A stretch of 64,000 nt of DNA from Listeria kieliensis (GCF_003369925.1 NZ_LARY01000001.1:868001-932000), one strand, 5' to 3'; positions 31,993 through 41,787 are shown, counted from the stretch's first letter. The notes: generated from the sequence alone by a model not told the origin. Translations and numbers: made by a program.

Positions 31993-32075
31993 TATTCGTC
32001 CTCCTTTCTAGACATTCATTATCAGTAATTATTATTATAGCGGGAAAAGCAAAAAAAAGAAAGTATGTTCGTATA

Positions 32076-32107
32076 AAAAAGACCTTTATCGTTTAAAGGT
32101 CTTTTTT
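32076..32107 (-). terminator. Terminator of nrnA
   Basis: AAAAGACCTTTAAA facing TTTAAAGGTCTTTT-type hairpin (stem AAAGACCTTTA, four-base loop) followed by six T residues on the minus strand, overlapping the nrnA stop region. Confidence 0.88.
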
Positions 32108-33040
32108 ATACTGATCACAAAGCTGAATCAATTTATCCCGCATTTCCTGAACCTCTGTTTGTGTATAAACGGTCGCCCCAGAAGCAAGCGGATGACCACC
32201 TCCGCGATATTCCTTAGCAAGTTCATTAATGACAGGACCTTTTGAACGAAGTCTAACACGAATTTCATCCTTTTCTTCGATGAACATCAGCCAAGCTTTG
32301 AGTCCCTTAGCGTTTTCAACAGAGCTCACTAAATTTGATGCTTGTTTTGCGGTACAATCAAACTTACTTAAAATTTCTTTTGAGATATAGATAGTCGCTG
32401 CTCCGTTTTCCTCCAGATCAAAATGCTCAAAAATATAACCGGAAAGACGCATCACGTTTAGCGGTACTTCGTAAAGTTTTTGATAAAGTGCTGACCTATC
32501 AAATGAAAACTCAACCAATTTGGCAGCCATTCGAAATGTTTCTTCCGTTGTGCTAGGATATAAAAATCTGCCCGTATCTCCCACAATGCCACCATAAAGC
32601 AGACGTGCCGCAGTGCCATTTAAAACGAGTTGATCTGAAAACTCTTCGTAAAAAGCCGTAATCATCTCACTACAAGAAGAAGCTTTCGTATTCACCCAAA
32701 TTAAATCTCCATAGACATCATCATTCGGATGATGGTCGATTTTAATCAGCTTATCTCCTTGCGTGTAGCGAGCATCATCAATTCGTTCGGTATTTGCAGT
32801 GTCACAAACGATCACAAGCGCCCCATGATAAACATCATCTGAAATGGTATCTAACTCGCCTAAAAAGGCGAGCGAAGGTTCGGCTTCACCAACCGAGTAA
32901 ACGTTTTTATCTGGAAAGCTAGCTCGAATAATGGCGGCGAGCCCCATTTGCGAGCCATACGCATCAGGATCCGGTCGAACATGGCGATGCAGTATCACTG
33001 TCTCATAAGCCTCAATAGCCTTTAAAATTTCTTTTTTCAT
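32093..33040 (-). CDS. nrnA: Bifunctional oligoribonuclease / PAP phosphatase NrnA
   Basis: This DHH/DHHA1 phosphoesterase degrades nanoRNA and dephosphorylates 3'-phosphoadenosine 5'-phosphate. Metal-binding motifs HVRPDPDAYGSQ, VCDTANTERID and DHHPND lie in the N-terminal half; the C-terminal DHHA1 loop is RGGGHPLASGA. The product has 315 residues. It follows ytoI by 22 bases and forms a transcription unit with ytkL and ytoI. The family also includes c-di-AMP/pApA hydrolases, so the substrate preference is inferred. Confidence 0.92.
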   Translation of the reverse strand: MKKEILKAIEAYETVILHRHVRPDPDAYGSQMGLAAIIRASFPDKNVYSVGEAEPSLAFLGELDTISDDVYHGALVIVCDTANTERIDDARYTQGDKLIKIDHHPNDDVYGDLIWVNTKASSCSEMITAFYEEFSDQLVLNGTAARLLYGGIVGDTGRFLYPSTTEETFRMAAKLVEFSFDRSALYQKLYEVPLNVMRLSGYIFEHFDLEENGAATIYISKEILSKFDCTAKQASNLVSSVENAKGLKAWLMFIEEKDEIRVRLRSKGPVINELAKEYRGGGHPLASGATVYTQTEVQEMRDKLIQLCDQYKKDL

Positions 33041-33062
33041 TTTCTTTTCCCCAATCTTATCG

Positions 33063-34376
33063 TTAGCGCTCCATCATTTGACAAGCAACAATGGCTTTTC
33101 CAATTAAAATTCCTTCTAAGTAAAGTTCTACATCCAATTTTCCAGCTTTTCGACCCATTTCAAGCACACGTGGTTTCACCTGTAAAACAGTATCCATCTG
33201 AACAGGTTTCAAAAAGTAAAGTGTCACATTTTCGATCGCCACATTCCGTTTTTTCATGGAAAACAGCTTCTGCTGAACAACGTCGCAAATCAGCTGGGTA
33301 AAAACGCCATAAGATAGCGTCCCAATGGAATTCGTCATTTGCGGAGTCACTTTAAATTCATAACTCGCCTCGCCAGAATCTTCATTTTTCTCATCTAGTT
33401 GTTTCGCGATCGTATCATCAATGGTTTCACCGACTTGTGGTTGCTTTTGAATCATTTGCATGGATTTTAAAATGTCTTGACGACTGACAATCCCAATGAG
33501 CGTCAAATCTTCTTTGACAACAGGGATCACTTCAATACTTTCCCAAACCATCATGTGCGCAACAGAAGCCACACTCATTTTTGGCCCCACCGTAAGGGGA
33601 TTTCTCGTCATCGCTCGTTCAATTGAAACCGATGGATTTTTATCGATAATGTCTTTATTTGTAATCATGCCCACTAGTCGAAACGCTTTATTGACAACAG
33701 GAAAGCGACTATGGCCTGTTTTTTCTTGAAGGACATGCCAGTCTTCTATTTTTTCAGTTGTTTCCATGTAAGCCGTTTCATCAAATGGCGTTAAAATGTC
33801 TTCTACCATCACCACTTCTTTTTTTATCAATTGGTCATAAATCGCACGGTTGATCATCGTCGCGACCGTAAATGTGTCATATGAAGTAGAGATAATAGGC
33901 AATTCCTTTTCATCAGCCAATCGTTTTACATGATCGCTTGTATCAAAGCCTCCTGTAATCAAAACGGCTGCCCCGCGTTTTAAAGCCAGTTCATGTGCTC
34001 TGTCTCTGTTTCCAACAATTAAAAGGTTACCAGCATCTGTATAACGTTCCATCGCTTCAATCGTCATCGCGCCGATTACGAATTTATTGAGCGATTTATA
34101 TAAGCCTTCGCGACCGCCAAGCACTTGCCCATCAATCATATTAACGATTTCCGCAAAAGTCAGTTTTTCGATGCTATCTTTTTGTTTTCGTTCAATTCGT
34201 AGTGTTCCCACACGTTTGATAGTGGAAACAAAACCAAGAACTTCGGCATCTTTGATCGCACGATAAGCTGTTCCCTCACTAACAGAAAGGTTTTTCGCAA
34301 TTTTACGCACGGAAATTTTTTCGCCAACAGCTAGATTTTCGATGTATTTTAAAATTTGTTCATGTTTAGTTGCCAA
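33063..34376 (-). CDS. ytoI: CBS and DRTGG domain transcriptional regulator, YtoI type
   Basis: The protein combines an N-terminal winged helix-turn-helix (ISVRKIAKNLSVSEGTAYRAIKD), a DRTGG domain (LLIVGNRDRAHELALKRGAAVLITGGF), a CBS pair (about residues 190-305) and a C-terminal hotdog-fold domain resembling acyl-CoA thioesterases. CBS pairs often bind adenine nucleotides, and neighbouring nrnA would fit nucleotide signalling, but that is inference. The frame opens with a GTG lacking a ribosome site; a TTG three codons later has AGGTG six bases upstream, so I start at 34376 (437 residues). Confidence 0.88.
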   Translation of the reverse strand: MATKHEQILKYIENLAVGEKISVRKIAKNLSVSEGTAYRAIKDAEVLGFVSTIKRVGTLRIERKQKDSIEKLTFAEIVNMIDGQVLGGREGLYKSLNKFVIGAMTIEAMERYTDAGNLLIVGNRDRAHELALKRGAAVLITGGFDTSDHVKRLADEKELPIISTSYDTFTVATMINRAIYDQLIKKEVVMVEDILTPFDETAYMETTEKIEDWHVLQEKTGHSRFPVVNKAFRLVGMITNKDIIDKNPSVSIERAMTRNPLTVGPKMSVASVAHMMVWESIEVIPVVKEDLTLIGIVSRQDILKSMQMIQKQPQVGETIDDTIAKQLDEKNEDSGEASYEFKVTPQMTNSIGTLSYGVFTQLICDVVQQKLFSMKKRNVAIENVTLYFLKPVQMDTVLQVKPRVLEMGRKAGKLDVELYLEGILIGKAIVACQMMER

Positions 34377-34399
34377 TTGACTCACCTATTTCTTTTATT

Positions 34400-35083
34400 T
34401 TAAACTTCAATACTTTCGCCTACTTCTAGTTTCACGCCCTCAATGCCAGTTGAAAGCGAGGCAACGAACTTATCTGGATCTTGGGCAATCAGCGGAAAAG
34501 TATTATAATGCATCGGCACAACTTTCTTCGCTCCTAAAAAGTCAGCCGCTATTTTGGCATCTTCAGGTCCCATTGTGAAATTATCACCGATGGGAAGAAA
34601 AGCGAGTTCAAGTGGTTGAAGTTGTCCAATTAATTTCATGTCTGAAAAAAGCCCTGTATCACCTGCATGATAAATATTTTTTCCTTCCGCAGTGAAAACG
34701 AAACCGTTTGGTAGCCCGAAGCTCACAACTTGTCCATTTATAACCGTTGCTGAGCCATGAAATGCTGGCGTTAGTTTAACAGAACCAAAATCAAATGCTC
34801 GTTTCCCGCCGATATGCATCGCTGCAATATTAGAAATTCCTTGTAAGCTAAAAAAATCAGCTAAGTCAGCATTACAAATAATTTGCGCACCTGATTGTTT
34901 TGCAATTTGGATCGTATCTCCTACGTGATCATCATGACCGTGTGTGACCGCAATATAATCTGGCATTTCTTCTTCGACTGAGAGATCACATTTTTCATTT
35001 CCCGAAATAAATGGATCAACTAAAATCGTTTTCCCACCCGTTTGAATTTTAATACACGATTGACCATGAAATGATAGTTTCAT
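34400..35083 (-). CDS. ytkL: UPF0173 metal-dependent hydrolase YtkL
   Basis: This metallo-beta-lactamase-fold protein has [10 protein letters not shown] as the metal-binding motif, with further ligand histidines in [11 protein letters not shown] and VPMHYNTFP. At about 227 residues it is a stand-alone hydrolase domain. Its substrate is unknown. A TTG precedes the ATG; the ATG is better spaced from AAAGGA. It is the first gene of ytkL-ytoI-nrnA and is divergent from pepQ. Confidence 0.9.
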   Translation of the reverse strand: MKLSFHGQSCIKIQTGGKTILVDPFISGNEKCDLSVEEEMPDYIAVTHGHDDHVGDTIQIAKQSGAQIICNADLADFFSLQGISNIAAMHIGGKRAFDFGSVKLTPAFHGSATVINGQVVSFGLPNGFVFTAEGKNIYHAGDTGLFSDMKLIGQLQPLELAFLPIGDNFTMGPEDAKIAADFLGAKKVVPMHYNTFPLIAQDPDKFVASLSTGIEGVKLEVGESIEV

Positions 35084-35292
35084 CAAAAAAACATCCTTTC
35101 CTCTAATACTGTTTTAATACATCAACACAGAAAGTGATAAAATATTGATTTATTGGGAAACAAACTGTACTACTTCAATTTTATCTGTATTAGTACTGAA
35201 AAGCAACTGTTTCGAAAAAACAAAACGATGTTAGGAATCTTGGAATCATGATATGATGAAAATGAAAACCAGAGTGAAAGAAGGAAATGAGC

Positions 35293-36387
35293 ATGGTAAA
35301 AAAATTAAACGAGTTAAAAGAATGGTTGAACCTGCAAGGTGCGGAAGTTGCGTTTTTAACAGATCCAGAGAACATCGCCTATTTAACTGGCTATCATAGT
35401 GATCCGCATGAACGCGTACTTGGGCTAGCTCTTTTCAGCGAACACGATCCGTTTTTATTCACACCTGCGCTAGAAGTTCAAGATGCACGAGAAAGCGACT
35501 TTAATTACGATGTTTATGGCTATCAAGACACTGAAAATCCTTTTGAAATTATCGCTCGTGAAATCAAGAATCGTGTTTCAAGTCCGGCACGTATCGCCAT
35601 TGAAAAGTCACATATGAGTGTTGAACGTTTCGAACAATTTTCAAGTCAGTTTGAAGCAGCCAGTTATTTATCAATTGAAAACAAATTACAAATGTTGCGC
35701 TTGATTAAAACGCCTGAAGAGCTCAAAATCTTGAAGGAAGCTGCTCTCCTTGCCGATGAAGCCGTGAAAATCGGTATTGCAGAAATTGCTGAAGGCAAAT
35801 CAGAATCAGAAATCGTTGCGAAAATCGAATACGAGATGAAGAAAAAAGGCGTCAGCAAAATGAGTTTTGACACCATGGTTTTAACAGGAACAAATGGTGC
35901 CCTCCCCCATGGAACGCCTGGTGCTACTAAAATCAAAAAAGGCGATCTAGTTCTCTTTGATTTAGGCGTCGTTCACAAAGGCTATTCTTCAGATACAACA
36001 AGAACTGTTGCTTATGGCGAGATTTCAGATGAACAAAAACGAATTTATCAAACAGTACTTGAAGCCCAATTAGCCGCAATTGATCAAGTCAAAGCGGGAG
36101 TTCCTGCAAAAGAAATCGACCTGGCGGCCCGTAATGTCATTCGAAAAGCTGGATATGGAGACTATTTCCCACATCGCTTAGGACATGGTTTAGGTGCAAG
36201 TGTGCATGAATTTCCTTCTATTACCGAAACGAATGAAATGCCACTTGCAGAAAACATGGTCTTCACGATTGAACCTGGAATCTATGTTCCAGGAGTTGCT
36301 GGTGTCCGTATTGAAGATGACATCGTTGTGACAAGTCAAGGCTATGACATTTTAACAGAATTTACAAAAGATCTATTATATGTTTAA
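35293..36387 (+). CDS. pepQ: Xaa-Pro dipeptidase / aminopeptidase (M24 family)
   Basis: This cytoplasmic metallopeptidase cleaves X-Pro bonds. The creatinase-like N-terminal domain is followed by the pita-bread domain with the five metal ligands visible: Asp in LFDLGVVHKG, Asp in SSDTTRTV, His in RLGHGLGASVHE, Glu in TIEPGIY and Glu in VRIEDDIV. The first ATG is one base from the ribosome site AAGGA, so the second ATG at 35293 (364 residues) is chosen. It converges with ald across a shared terminator. Confidence 0.93.
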   Translation: MVKKLNELKEWLNLQGAEVAFLTDPENIAYLTGYHSDPHERVLGLALFSEHDPFLFTPALEVQDARESDFNYDVYGYQDTENPFEIIAREIKNRVSSPARIAIEKSHMSVERFEQFSSQFEAASYLSIENKLQMLRLIKTPEELKILKEAALLADEAVKIGIAEIAEGKSESEIVAKIEYEMKKKGVSKMSFDTMVLTGTNGALPHGTPGATKIKKGDLVLFDLGVVHKGYSSDTTRTVAYGEISDEQKRIYQTVLEAQLAAIDQVKAGVPAKEIDLAARNVIRKAGYGDYFPHRLGHGLGASVHEFPSITETNEMPLAENMVFTIEPGIYVPGVAGVRIEDDIVVTSQGYDILTEFTKDLLYV

Positions 36388-36389
36388 AC

Positions 36390-36425
36390 AAAAAGGACTC
36401 CCGCTAATTGCAGGAGTCCTTTTTC
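36390..36425. terminator. Bidirectional terminator between pepQ and ald
   Basis: AAAAGGACTCC and GGAGTCCTTTT pair around an 11-base loop, with A and T tracts on both sides, so it can serve both convergent genes. Confidence 0.9.
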
Positions 36426-36430
36426 ATTCA

Positions 36431-37558
36431 TTATTTAGTTGGTGCATTCATGAGTGCACTCAGTTCTTTATATTCATACCCCAAGTCTTTCGCAACAGCT
36501 TGATAAGTAACATTCCCCTCAAATGTATTTACCCCTTTATACAGATGAAAATCATTTGTTACTGCTTTAATTAATCCTTCATTCGCTAATTTTAGTCCAT
36601 AACGAAGTGTTGCATTAGTTAGTGCCATAGTTGATGTACGTGGAACTGCGCCTGGCATATTCGCAACCGCATAGTGAACCACACCAAATTTTTCATAAGT
36701 CGGATTATCGTGCGTTGTCACGTGATCGGAGGTTTCAAAGATTCCTCCTTGGTCGATCGCAATATCAACAAGAACTGCACCTGGTTTCATTTGTTGAACC
36801 ATGTGTTCTTTTACAAGTTTTGGTGCTTTAGCGCCAGGAATCAAAACCGCTCCAATCACTAGATCAGATTCTCTAACACACTTTTCTATATTAAAATCAT
36901 TACTCATCAATGTTGTGACATCAGTACCAAAAATATCATCAAGTTCACGTAAACGATGTAAGTTTAAATCTAAAATGGTTACTCTAGCACCCAATCCGAT
37001 CGCAATTTTTGCCGCATTTGTACCAGCGACCCCGCCACCGATAATCGTCACATTACTCCGTTCAACTCCCGGTACGCCACTCAGAAGAACCCCCATTCCT
37101 CCGTTTGTCTTTTGTAAAAATTGCGCTCCGATTTGTGTTGCCATGCGCCCAGCAACTTCACTCATTGGCGTAAGCAAAGGAAGCGAGTGATCATCCAATT
37201 CAACTGTTTCGTAAGCAACTGTATTTACTTTATTTTTCACTAGCGCTTCCGTTAATTCAGGTTCATTTGCTAAATGCAGATACGTGAAAAGAAGCAATCC
37301 CTCACGAAAATACTGATATTCAGAAGCAATCGGTTCTTTTACTTTTACAACCATTTCAGCTGCCCAAGCTTCTTTGGCCGTATCAACGATTTGCGCCCCT
37401 GCCTCTTTGTAATCTGCATCATGAAAATTCGAGCCCTCACCTGCTCCCTTTTCAACCATGACTGTATGTCCAGCATTCACATATGAAAGAACACTGGCTG
37501 GAGTCATTGCCACACGATTCTCATTGTTTTTAATTTCTTTTGGTACACCGATAATCAT
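36431..37558 (-). CDS. ald: Alanine dehydrogenase
   Basis: This NAD-dependent enzyme interconverts alanine and pyruvate plus ammonia. The N-terminal [18 protein letters not shown], the catalytic histidine in [11 protein letters not shown], and the NAD-binding Rossmann loop [15 protein letters not shown] are typical. The protein has 375 residues. GGAGAGG precedes the ATG. A cre-like site lies about 40 bases upstream, suggesting carbon control. Confidence 0.95.
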   Translation of the reverse strand: MIIGVPKEIKNNENRVAMTPASVLSYVNAGHTVMVEKGAGEGSNFHDADYKEAGAQIVDTAKEAWAAEMVVKVKEPIASEYQYFREGLLLFTYLHLANEPELTEALVKNKVNTVAYETVELDDHSLPLLTPMSEVAGRMATQIGAQFLQKTNGGMGVLLSGVPGVERSNVTIIGGGVAGTNAAKIAIGLGARVTILDLNLHRLRELDDIFGTDVTTLMSNDFNIEKCVRESDLVIGAVLIPGAKAPKLVKEHMVQQMKPGAVLVDIAIDQGGIFETSDHVTTHDNPTYEKFGVVHYAVANMPGAVPRTSTMALTNATLRYGLKLANEGLIKAVTNDFHLYKGVNTFEGNVTYQAVAKDLGYEYKELSALMNAPTK

Positions 37559-37594
37559 GAAAAACCTCTCCTTTTGTGGGTACTTAGACCCGTA

Positions 37595-37608
37595 GTTAAC
37601 CGCTTACA
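37595..37608 (-). promoter_or_regulatory. cre-like site upstream of ald
   Basis: Read on the minus strand, TGTAAGCGGTTAAC matches 12 of 14 positions of the cre consensus TGWAANCGNTNWCA. It lies 37-50 bases before the ald start. CcpA itself is encoded in this window. Confidence 0.55.
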
Positions 37609-37742
37609 TTTGTATATTAACACAAAATACCCAAATTTCACAAACATATTGGGTTGCTTGCTCTAACTTTTTAGAAAGAAATATTTTTAGTTCCTAAAAA
37701 AGCCGTAATTCTGCTATTTTTTAAATTTTTCTAGTTTTTTAT

Positions 37743-37767
37743 GGTTGTTTCACTAAAAAAGGGGTAA
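37743..37767 (+). promoter_or_regulatory. Sigma-B-type promoter of the universal stress gene
   Basis: GGTTGT, 13 bases, then GGGTAA, close to the sigma-B pattern GTTT-N13-15-GGGTAA/T; no good sigma-A -35/-10 pair is seen. The universal stress gene in this position belongs to the sigma-B regulon in L. monocytogenes as far as I recall. Confidence 0.6.
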
Positions 37768-37806
37768 AATATAAGTATTCAATAGATATTTTTGGGAGGG
37801 ATTTTT

Positions 37807-38262
37807 ATGTTACAACAGTATAAACGTATTCTTGTAGCTGTTGACGGTTCAAAAGAAGCAGAGCAGGCATTTAAAAAAGCCATTCAAGTTGCAAAAAGAA
37901 ATGACGGAGCGCTTGGTTTAGTCCATGTTATCGATACACGTGCTTTTTCTTCTGTAGCCAATTATGATACAAGTATGGCAGACAAAGCAACGGAATATGC
38001 AGATGAACTTTTGAATGGTTACAAAGAGGATGCTATGAAAGATGGCGTTTCTAAAGTTGAAACTTATATTGAATATGGTTCTCCGAAAACAGCAATCACA
38101 AAAGAAGCAGCTAATGCATTCCAAGCAGACTTGATCATGTGTGGAGCCACTGGTTTAAACGCTGTTGAACGTTTACTTATCGGAAGTGTTTCAGAATACG
38201 TTATTCGCCACTCCCCTTGCGATGTGTTAGTTGTTCGGAATGAAGAACCAGAATACAACTAA
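37807..38262 (+). CDS. Universal stress protein, UspA family
   Basis: The 151-residue protein has the Usp fold: KRILVAVDGSKEAEQAF at the N-terminus and the ATP-binding motif GATGLNAVERLLIGSVSEYVIRH near the C-terminus, followed by SPCDVLVVR. The G-2x-G-9x-GS pattern is intact, so it is probably an ATP-binding member. The frame opens five codons earlier, but GGGAGGG is spaced for the ATG at 37807. It is likely induced in general stress through the sigma-B-type promoter. Confidence 0.93.
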   Translation: MLQQYKRILVAVDGSKEAEQAFKKAIQVAKRNDGALGLVHVIDTRAFSSVANYDTSMADKATEYADELLNGYKEDAMKDGVSKVETYIEYGSPKTAITKEAANAFQADLIMCGATGLNAVERLLIGSVSEYVIRHSPCDVLVVRNEEPEYN

Positions 38263-38281
38263 TAATCATACTTACAATCGA

Positions 38282-38323
38282 ACAAATAAAAAACGAAGCT
38301 TTAAGGCTTCGTTTTTTATTTGT
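38282..38323. terminator. Bidirectional terminator between usp and the GIY-YIG gene
   Basis: A perfect inverted repeat, AAATAAAAAACGAAGC with its complement, has symmetrical A and T tracts. The stop codon of the minus-strand gene lies inside it. Confidence 0.9.
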
Positions 38324-38681
38324 TCAATTCTTCTATTTTATGATAACCTTGTTGCCCAAATGGCTGTAACTTTTCAAGCCATTTCTTCTTTAATTGTTTA
38401 AGCTCAAATTTCATATCTGTCACATCTGTATTGGGCTTTTCAAATAACACTTGATAGTTAAAATGCTCTTTTCCAAACGCATTCCACTCTTCTTGAAGCT
38501 GCTTATTTGGATGGCGATTAGAATCTAGGGACATCACATAATATGACCAACGGTTTTTAAGATTTGGAACTGTATCAATAAATATTTTCCCATTTTGGTC
38601 ATTTTTTAGTTGTATTACTCCATAATAAGTCTTCATTTCTTTATATTGTTGTTGCAATTCTTTTTTTCTCTTAGCATCCAT
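38316..38681 (-). CDS. GIY-YIG-like domain protein with degenerate motifs
   Basis: The 121-residue protein fits the GIY-YIG layout: an N-terminal strand pair, an Arg in PNLKNRW, then NKQLQEEWNAFGKEHFNYQVLFE. The hallmark residues are altered: GIY reads GVI, so the catalytic tyrosine is absent at that place, and YIG reads FID. It may bind rather than cut nucleic acid. GAGGAG precedes the ATG. It lies 36 bases after the DUF2087 regulator gene and is probably co-transcribed with it. Family assignment is fairly sure; function is not known. Confidence 0.7.
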   Translation of the reverse strand: MDAKRKKELQQQYKEMKTYYGVIQLKNDQNGKIFIDTVPNLKNRWSYYVMSLDSNRHPNKQLQEEWNAFGKEHFNYQVLFEKPNTDVTDMKFELKQLKKKWLEKLQPFGQQGYHKIEELNK

Positions 38682-38717
38682 ACTTTTTCTCCTCTATCCT
38701 TAAGTAGGCAAGAAACT

Positions 38718-39461
38718 TTAAGATTCCTCTAACCAATATTGTTTGCCATCTGGCGTTCTGCTAATAAACCCGTAATCAAATAAATAGCGTCGTAAGGTGG
38801 CTGGGTCAAAATAAATGCGATTTAGTAATTGCGTGATTTCTTTTTCAGAATAAATTTTGTGTGGCGTGAGTTCTTCCTTGATACGGTTTAAAATAATAAT
38901 GATTTTCTTTTGCTTCTTAGGCCAACGTTGCAAGACTAATCCTTCGTTAAAGTCAAAATAAGTCTTTAATGTTTTTGCAGATTCTTCCTCTGTGATCATA
39001 AACCGATCATCTAAGTTTCGGGCCTTACTAGGAATAAGAAAAAATGAACTTTTCTCTTCTTCCATTCCAAATGTATTCTCATATTGAGCAAGGTAGAGTT
39101 TGGCTTGTTTGGCTTTTTCACGAAAAGTATATTTTTGATGTCGAACAGTTGAAGCCGAAAGACCGAATTCAGTTGCAATCTGAATATCTTTTTTCCCGCT
39201 CTTAAAAGCTTGAAGCAATCTTTTTTGCTTTTCTGTCAATGTATTATATTTGCCAGGTTCTTCTCTAAGCATCCGAGCATTTCCTCCGTGAACCTCCAAA
39301 ATGTGTTCTATCATCGCTTGCTCAGCTTCATAAAACTTGCCAGAAAAGGAATAAATTTGGCCTTCTTTGAATTTTTCTTCGCAATAATTACAAATCAGTT
39401 GATTCTTTTGATGATAGAAGCCTTGTTTCACTTCAGAATACGTTCGCTTATTCAAGTCCAT
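38718..39461 (-). CDS. DUF2087 domain transcriptional regulator with zinc-finger-like N-terminus
   Basis: This 247-residue protein has three visible parts. Residues 24-58 have a CX2C...HX4H pattern (CNYC, then HILEVH) that could bind zinc. Residues 74-120 are a LuxR-type helix-turn-helix (LTEKQKRLLQ...GLSASTVRHQKY). Residues 168-245 form a DUF2087 domain (YSEKEITQLLNRIYFDPATLRR, ending FISRTPDGKQYWLEES). It is probably a DNA-binding regulator; its signal and targets are unknown. GAGGTG precedes the ATG. I do not recall this pair at this position in L. monocytogenes EGD-e, so it may be an accessory insertion. Confidence 0.75.
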   Translation of the reverse strand: MDLNKRTYSEVKQGFYHQKNQLICNYCEEKFKEGQIYSFSGKFYEAEQAMIEHILEVHGGNARMLREEPGKYNTLTEKQKRLLQAFKSGKKDIQIATEFGLSASTVRHQKYTFREKAKQAKLYLAQYENTFGMEEEKSSFFLIPSKARNLDDRFMITEEESAKTLKTYFDFNEGLVLQRWPKKQKKIIIILNRIKEELTPHKIYSEKEITQLLNRIYFDPATLRRYLFDYGFISRTPDGKQYWLEES

Positions 39462-39483
39462 ATCAACACCTCGATCCCAAATA

Positions 39484-39512
39484 AGTTTATCATATCTATA
39501 AACAAAAGTAAA
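39484..39512 (-). promoter_or_regulatory. Candidate promoter for the DUF2087 cassette
   Basis: TTTACT and TAAACT separated by 17 bases on the minus strand, about 25 bases before the DUF2087 start and after the ackA terminator. Confidence 0.5.
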
Positions 39513-39535
39513 ATTTATTTATATAAAAATTAAAC

Positions 39536-39566
39536 AAAAAAAGCTTCCCAATGGGGAAGCTTTTTG
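39536..39566 (-). terminator. Terminator of ytxK-ackA
   Basis: AAAAAGCTTCCC with its complement around a short loop, followed by seven T residues on the minus strand. Confidence 0.9.
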
Positions 39567-39569
39567 TTA

Positions 39570-40766
39570 TCAAGAACGTTCTTTTTTAATTCGCTCTACA
39601 TCACGAGCAATCATTAATTCTTCATTAGTTGGAATTACGATAACTTTTACTGGCGAATGTGGGTAGTTGAGGAACGCTTCCTCACCGTGAACTTGATTCA
39701 AAGCTGGATCCCAGTAAATCCCCATGAATTCAAGGCCATGTAAAACTTTTTCACGAATGAACGAGCTGTTTTCGCCAATTCCCGCTGTGAATACAACTGC
39801 ATCAACACCATTCATACGTGCCGCATAAGAACCGATATATTTATGAATACGATCGACAAAGACTTCGAGTGCTAAGTCCGCACGTTCATTTCCCTTTGAA
39901 GCAGCTTCTTCTAAGTCTCGCAAGTCACTTGAAATACCAGAGACACCAAGCATCCCAGATTCCTTATTTAAGACATCAAGTACTTGTTCAGCAGTTTTCC
40001 CAGTTTTTTCCATGATAAACGGAATCAAAGCTGGGTCGATATTCCCAGAACGAGTTCCCATCGAAACACCCGCAAGCGGTGTGAAACCCATTGACGTATC
40101 CGTCGATTTCCCATTTTGAATGGCTGCAATACTTGCTCCGTTCCCTAAATGACAAGTAATGAGTCGAAGTTCTTCGACTGGACGACCAAGTAGTTCTGCA
40201 GCACGTTCAGAAACATATTTATGACTTGTCCCGTGAAAACCATATTTTCGAATTCCATAATCTTCGTAATAGCTATATGGCAAACTGTATAGATAGCTTG
40301 ATGGTGGCATTGTTTGATGGAAAGCCGTATCGAAAACAGCAACCGAAACAATATTTGGTAAAATTTTCTTAAAAGCTTTAATTCCTGTTGCATTCGCTGG
40401 ATTATGCAGTGGTGCAAGTTCAGAAAGTGCTTCAATATCTTGGATGACTTGATCATCAATATAAACGGATTCAGGGAATTTTTCACCGCCATGTACAACT
40501 CGGTGTCCAACACCTGTAATTTCATCATAAGACTGAATAATATTGTGCGAAATTAATTTATCAAGCAGCATGTTAACAGCCACTTCATGATCTGGAATAT
40601 CTGTTGTTTCCGTAATTTTTTCTCCGTCTACTGTAATCGTGAAGATCGAATCTTTAAGACCAATTCGCTCTACGATTCCTTTTGTGATGACTTCCTCACT
40701 TGGCATATCATAAAGTTGAAACTTCAGAGAAGAACTCCCTGCATTAATTGCGATTGTTTTTTCCAT
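39570..40766 (-). CDS. ackA: Acetate kinase
   Basis: AckA makes ATP from acetyl phosphate. The N-terminal [34 protein letters not shown] and FTAGIGENS are all present in 398 residues. The frame extends 17 codons upstream into ytx[11 protein letters not shown] is the usual N-terminus, so the ATG at 40766 is chosen, although its nearest ribosome site (AAGGGA) is rather far. It follows ytxK by ten bases, the same pairing as in B. subtilis. Confidence 0.95.
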   Translation of the reverse strand: MEKTIAINAGSSSLKFQLYDMPSEEVITKGIVERIGLKDSIFTITVDGEKITETTDIPDHEVAVNMLLDKLISHNIIQSYDEITGVGHRVVHGGEKFPESVYIDDQVIQDIEALSELAPLHNPANATGIKAFKKILPNIVSVAVFDTAFHQTMPPSSYLYSLPYSYYEDYGIRKYGFHGTSHKYVSERAAELLGRPVEELRLITCHLGNGASIAAIQNGKSTDTSMGFTPLAGVSMGTRSGNIDPALIPFIMEKTGKTAEQVLDVLNKESGMLGVSGISSDLRDLEEAASKGNERADLALEVFVDRIHKYIGSYAARMNGVDAVVFTAGIGENSSFIREKVLHGLEFMGIYWDPALNQVHGEEAFLNYPHSPVKVIVIPTNEELMIARDVERIKKERS

Positions 40767-40776
40767 TGTACTTTTC

Positions 40777-41787
40777 TCAATTCCCTTCTTGTTTGTTCTC
40801 TTGAAACCAATTTTCAATTTGCGCCAAAATTGGCGCTGTCGAGCGTGGGTCAGAAAGTGATGTCAAATTAGCTAGTAACACTTCCTTAGGTGCACGCACA
40901 CCTTCCCCAGCTTTTCGCAAAATCAAGATGCTTTTTCGTGCCTTTTCAGTTTGAAATAGACTTTCAGGTAATTTGATGATTCCTTCTAGAAAACCTTGTT
41001 TCTTTATAAAGCGGTCTAGCTTGGCAAAATCATCTGTTGCAAACATATTTTCCGGAACTATGAAAAACAGATAGCCACCTGGCTTTGCATAGCGTAAGCC
41101 TTGTTCGATGAATAAAAAGTGAGCAAAAGAATGGCCGCTTTCTCGCTTTAATTCAAAGGCTTCCGCTCGCTCGTCATTTGGGTAATACCCGACCGGCAAA
41201 TCGCTTATAACCGCATCAACCGGGTCAACGAGCAGATTTGCAAGTCCATCTTGATGCAGTAGCGTCATATCAACCTTTTCCAAATCCGAACCAACAAACG
41301 CAAGCGAAATCAGTAAATCATCCACTTCCACACCCGTTGCTGTGATTTCGGCATCGTGACGGAGTTTAAGTTGATTAATGACTGTTGTAAGTAAGTTGCC
41401 AGTGCCTACAGCGGGATCCAATAATGCAATTTTTTTCTGCCCTTCCAGTGCCTTTTCTACTAAATAAGCCAAAATAAAGCCGATTGAGTCGGGCGTCATT
41501 TGATGATTCATCTGGATACCGTGTTTCATGCCCTTTAATAGTGCAAGCTGAAAACCCTTTCGAATTTCCTCAGAAGAAAAATCTTCGAGATTGAGTGAAT
41601 GGTATTTCTCAGCTAAACTTGCTACTTGTTTCTCTGTCAATCCATCTTGTTGTAATACTTCATTTTGGAAAAGATTTTCACTCGTTTCATAAACAGCTTC
41701 TAAATAACTCATTTCAAGAGCATTTTGTAGAATGATCGCTGTTTCATCAAGAACTTGAAAAACTTTTGTGGTTGTTTCGTTAGCCAA
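40777..41787 (-). CDS. ytxK: Class I SAM-dependent methyltransferase YtxK
   Basis: The roughly 336-residue protein resembles the methyltransferase subunit of type I restriction systems: [15 protein letters not shown] is the SAM-binding motif and SDLPVGYYP stands where N6-adenine methylases have NPPY. No restriction or specificity gene is nearby, so it is probably a housekeeping enzyme of unknown substrate. The frame opens with a GTG inside the ribosome site; a TTG eight bases after GAGG is a better start. It forms an operon with ackA. Confidence 0.85.
   Translation of the reverse strand: MANETTTKVFQVLDETAIILQNALEMSYLEAVYETSENLFQNEVLQQDGLTEKQVASLAEKYHSLNLEDFSSEEIRKGFQLALLKGMKHGIQMNHQMTPDSIGFILAYLVEKALEGQKKIALLDPAVGTGNLLTTVINQLKLRHDAEITATGVEVDDLLISLAFVGSDLEKVDMTLLHQDGLANLLVDPVDAVISDLPVGYYPNDERAEAFELKRESGHSFAHFLFIEQGLRYAKPGGYLFFIVPENMFATDDFAKLDRFIKKQGFLEGIIKLPESLFQTEKARKSILILRKAGEGVRAPKEVLLANLTSLSDPRSTAPILAQIENWFQENKQEGN

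Noticed and set aside
38316-38681. Homing endonuclease or intron-encoded nuclease
   Set aside because: The GIY-YIG-like protein is not inside an intron or another gene and lacks the catalytic tyrosine.
40777-41787. Restriction-modification methylase
   Set aside because: Although the motifs resemble type I HsdM, there is no HsdR or HsdS nearby and the ytxK-ackA pairing is conserved housekeeping context.
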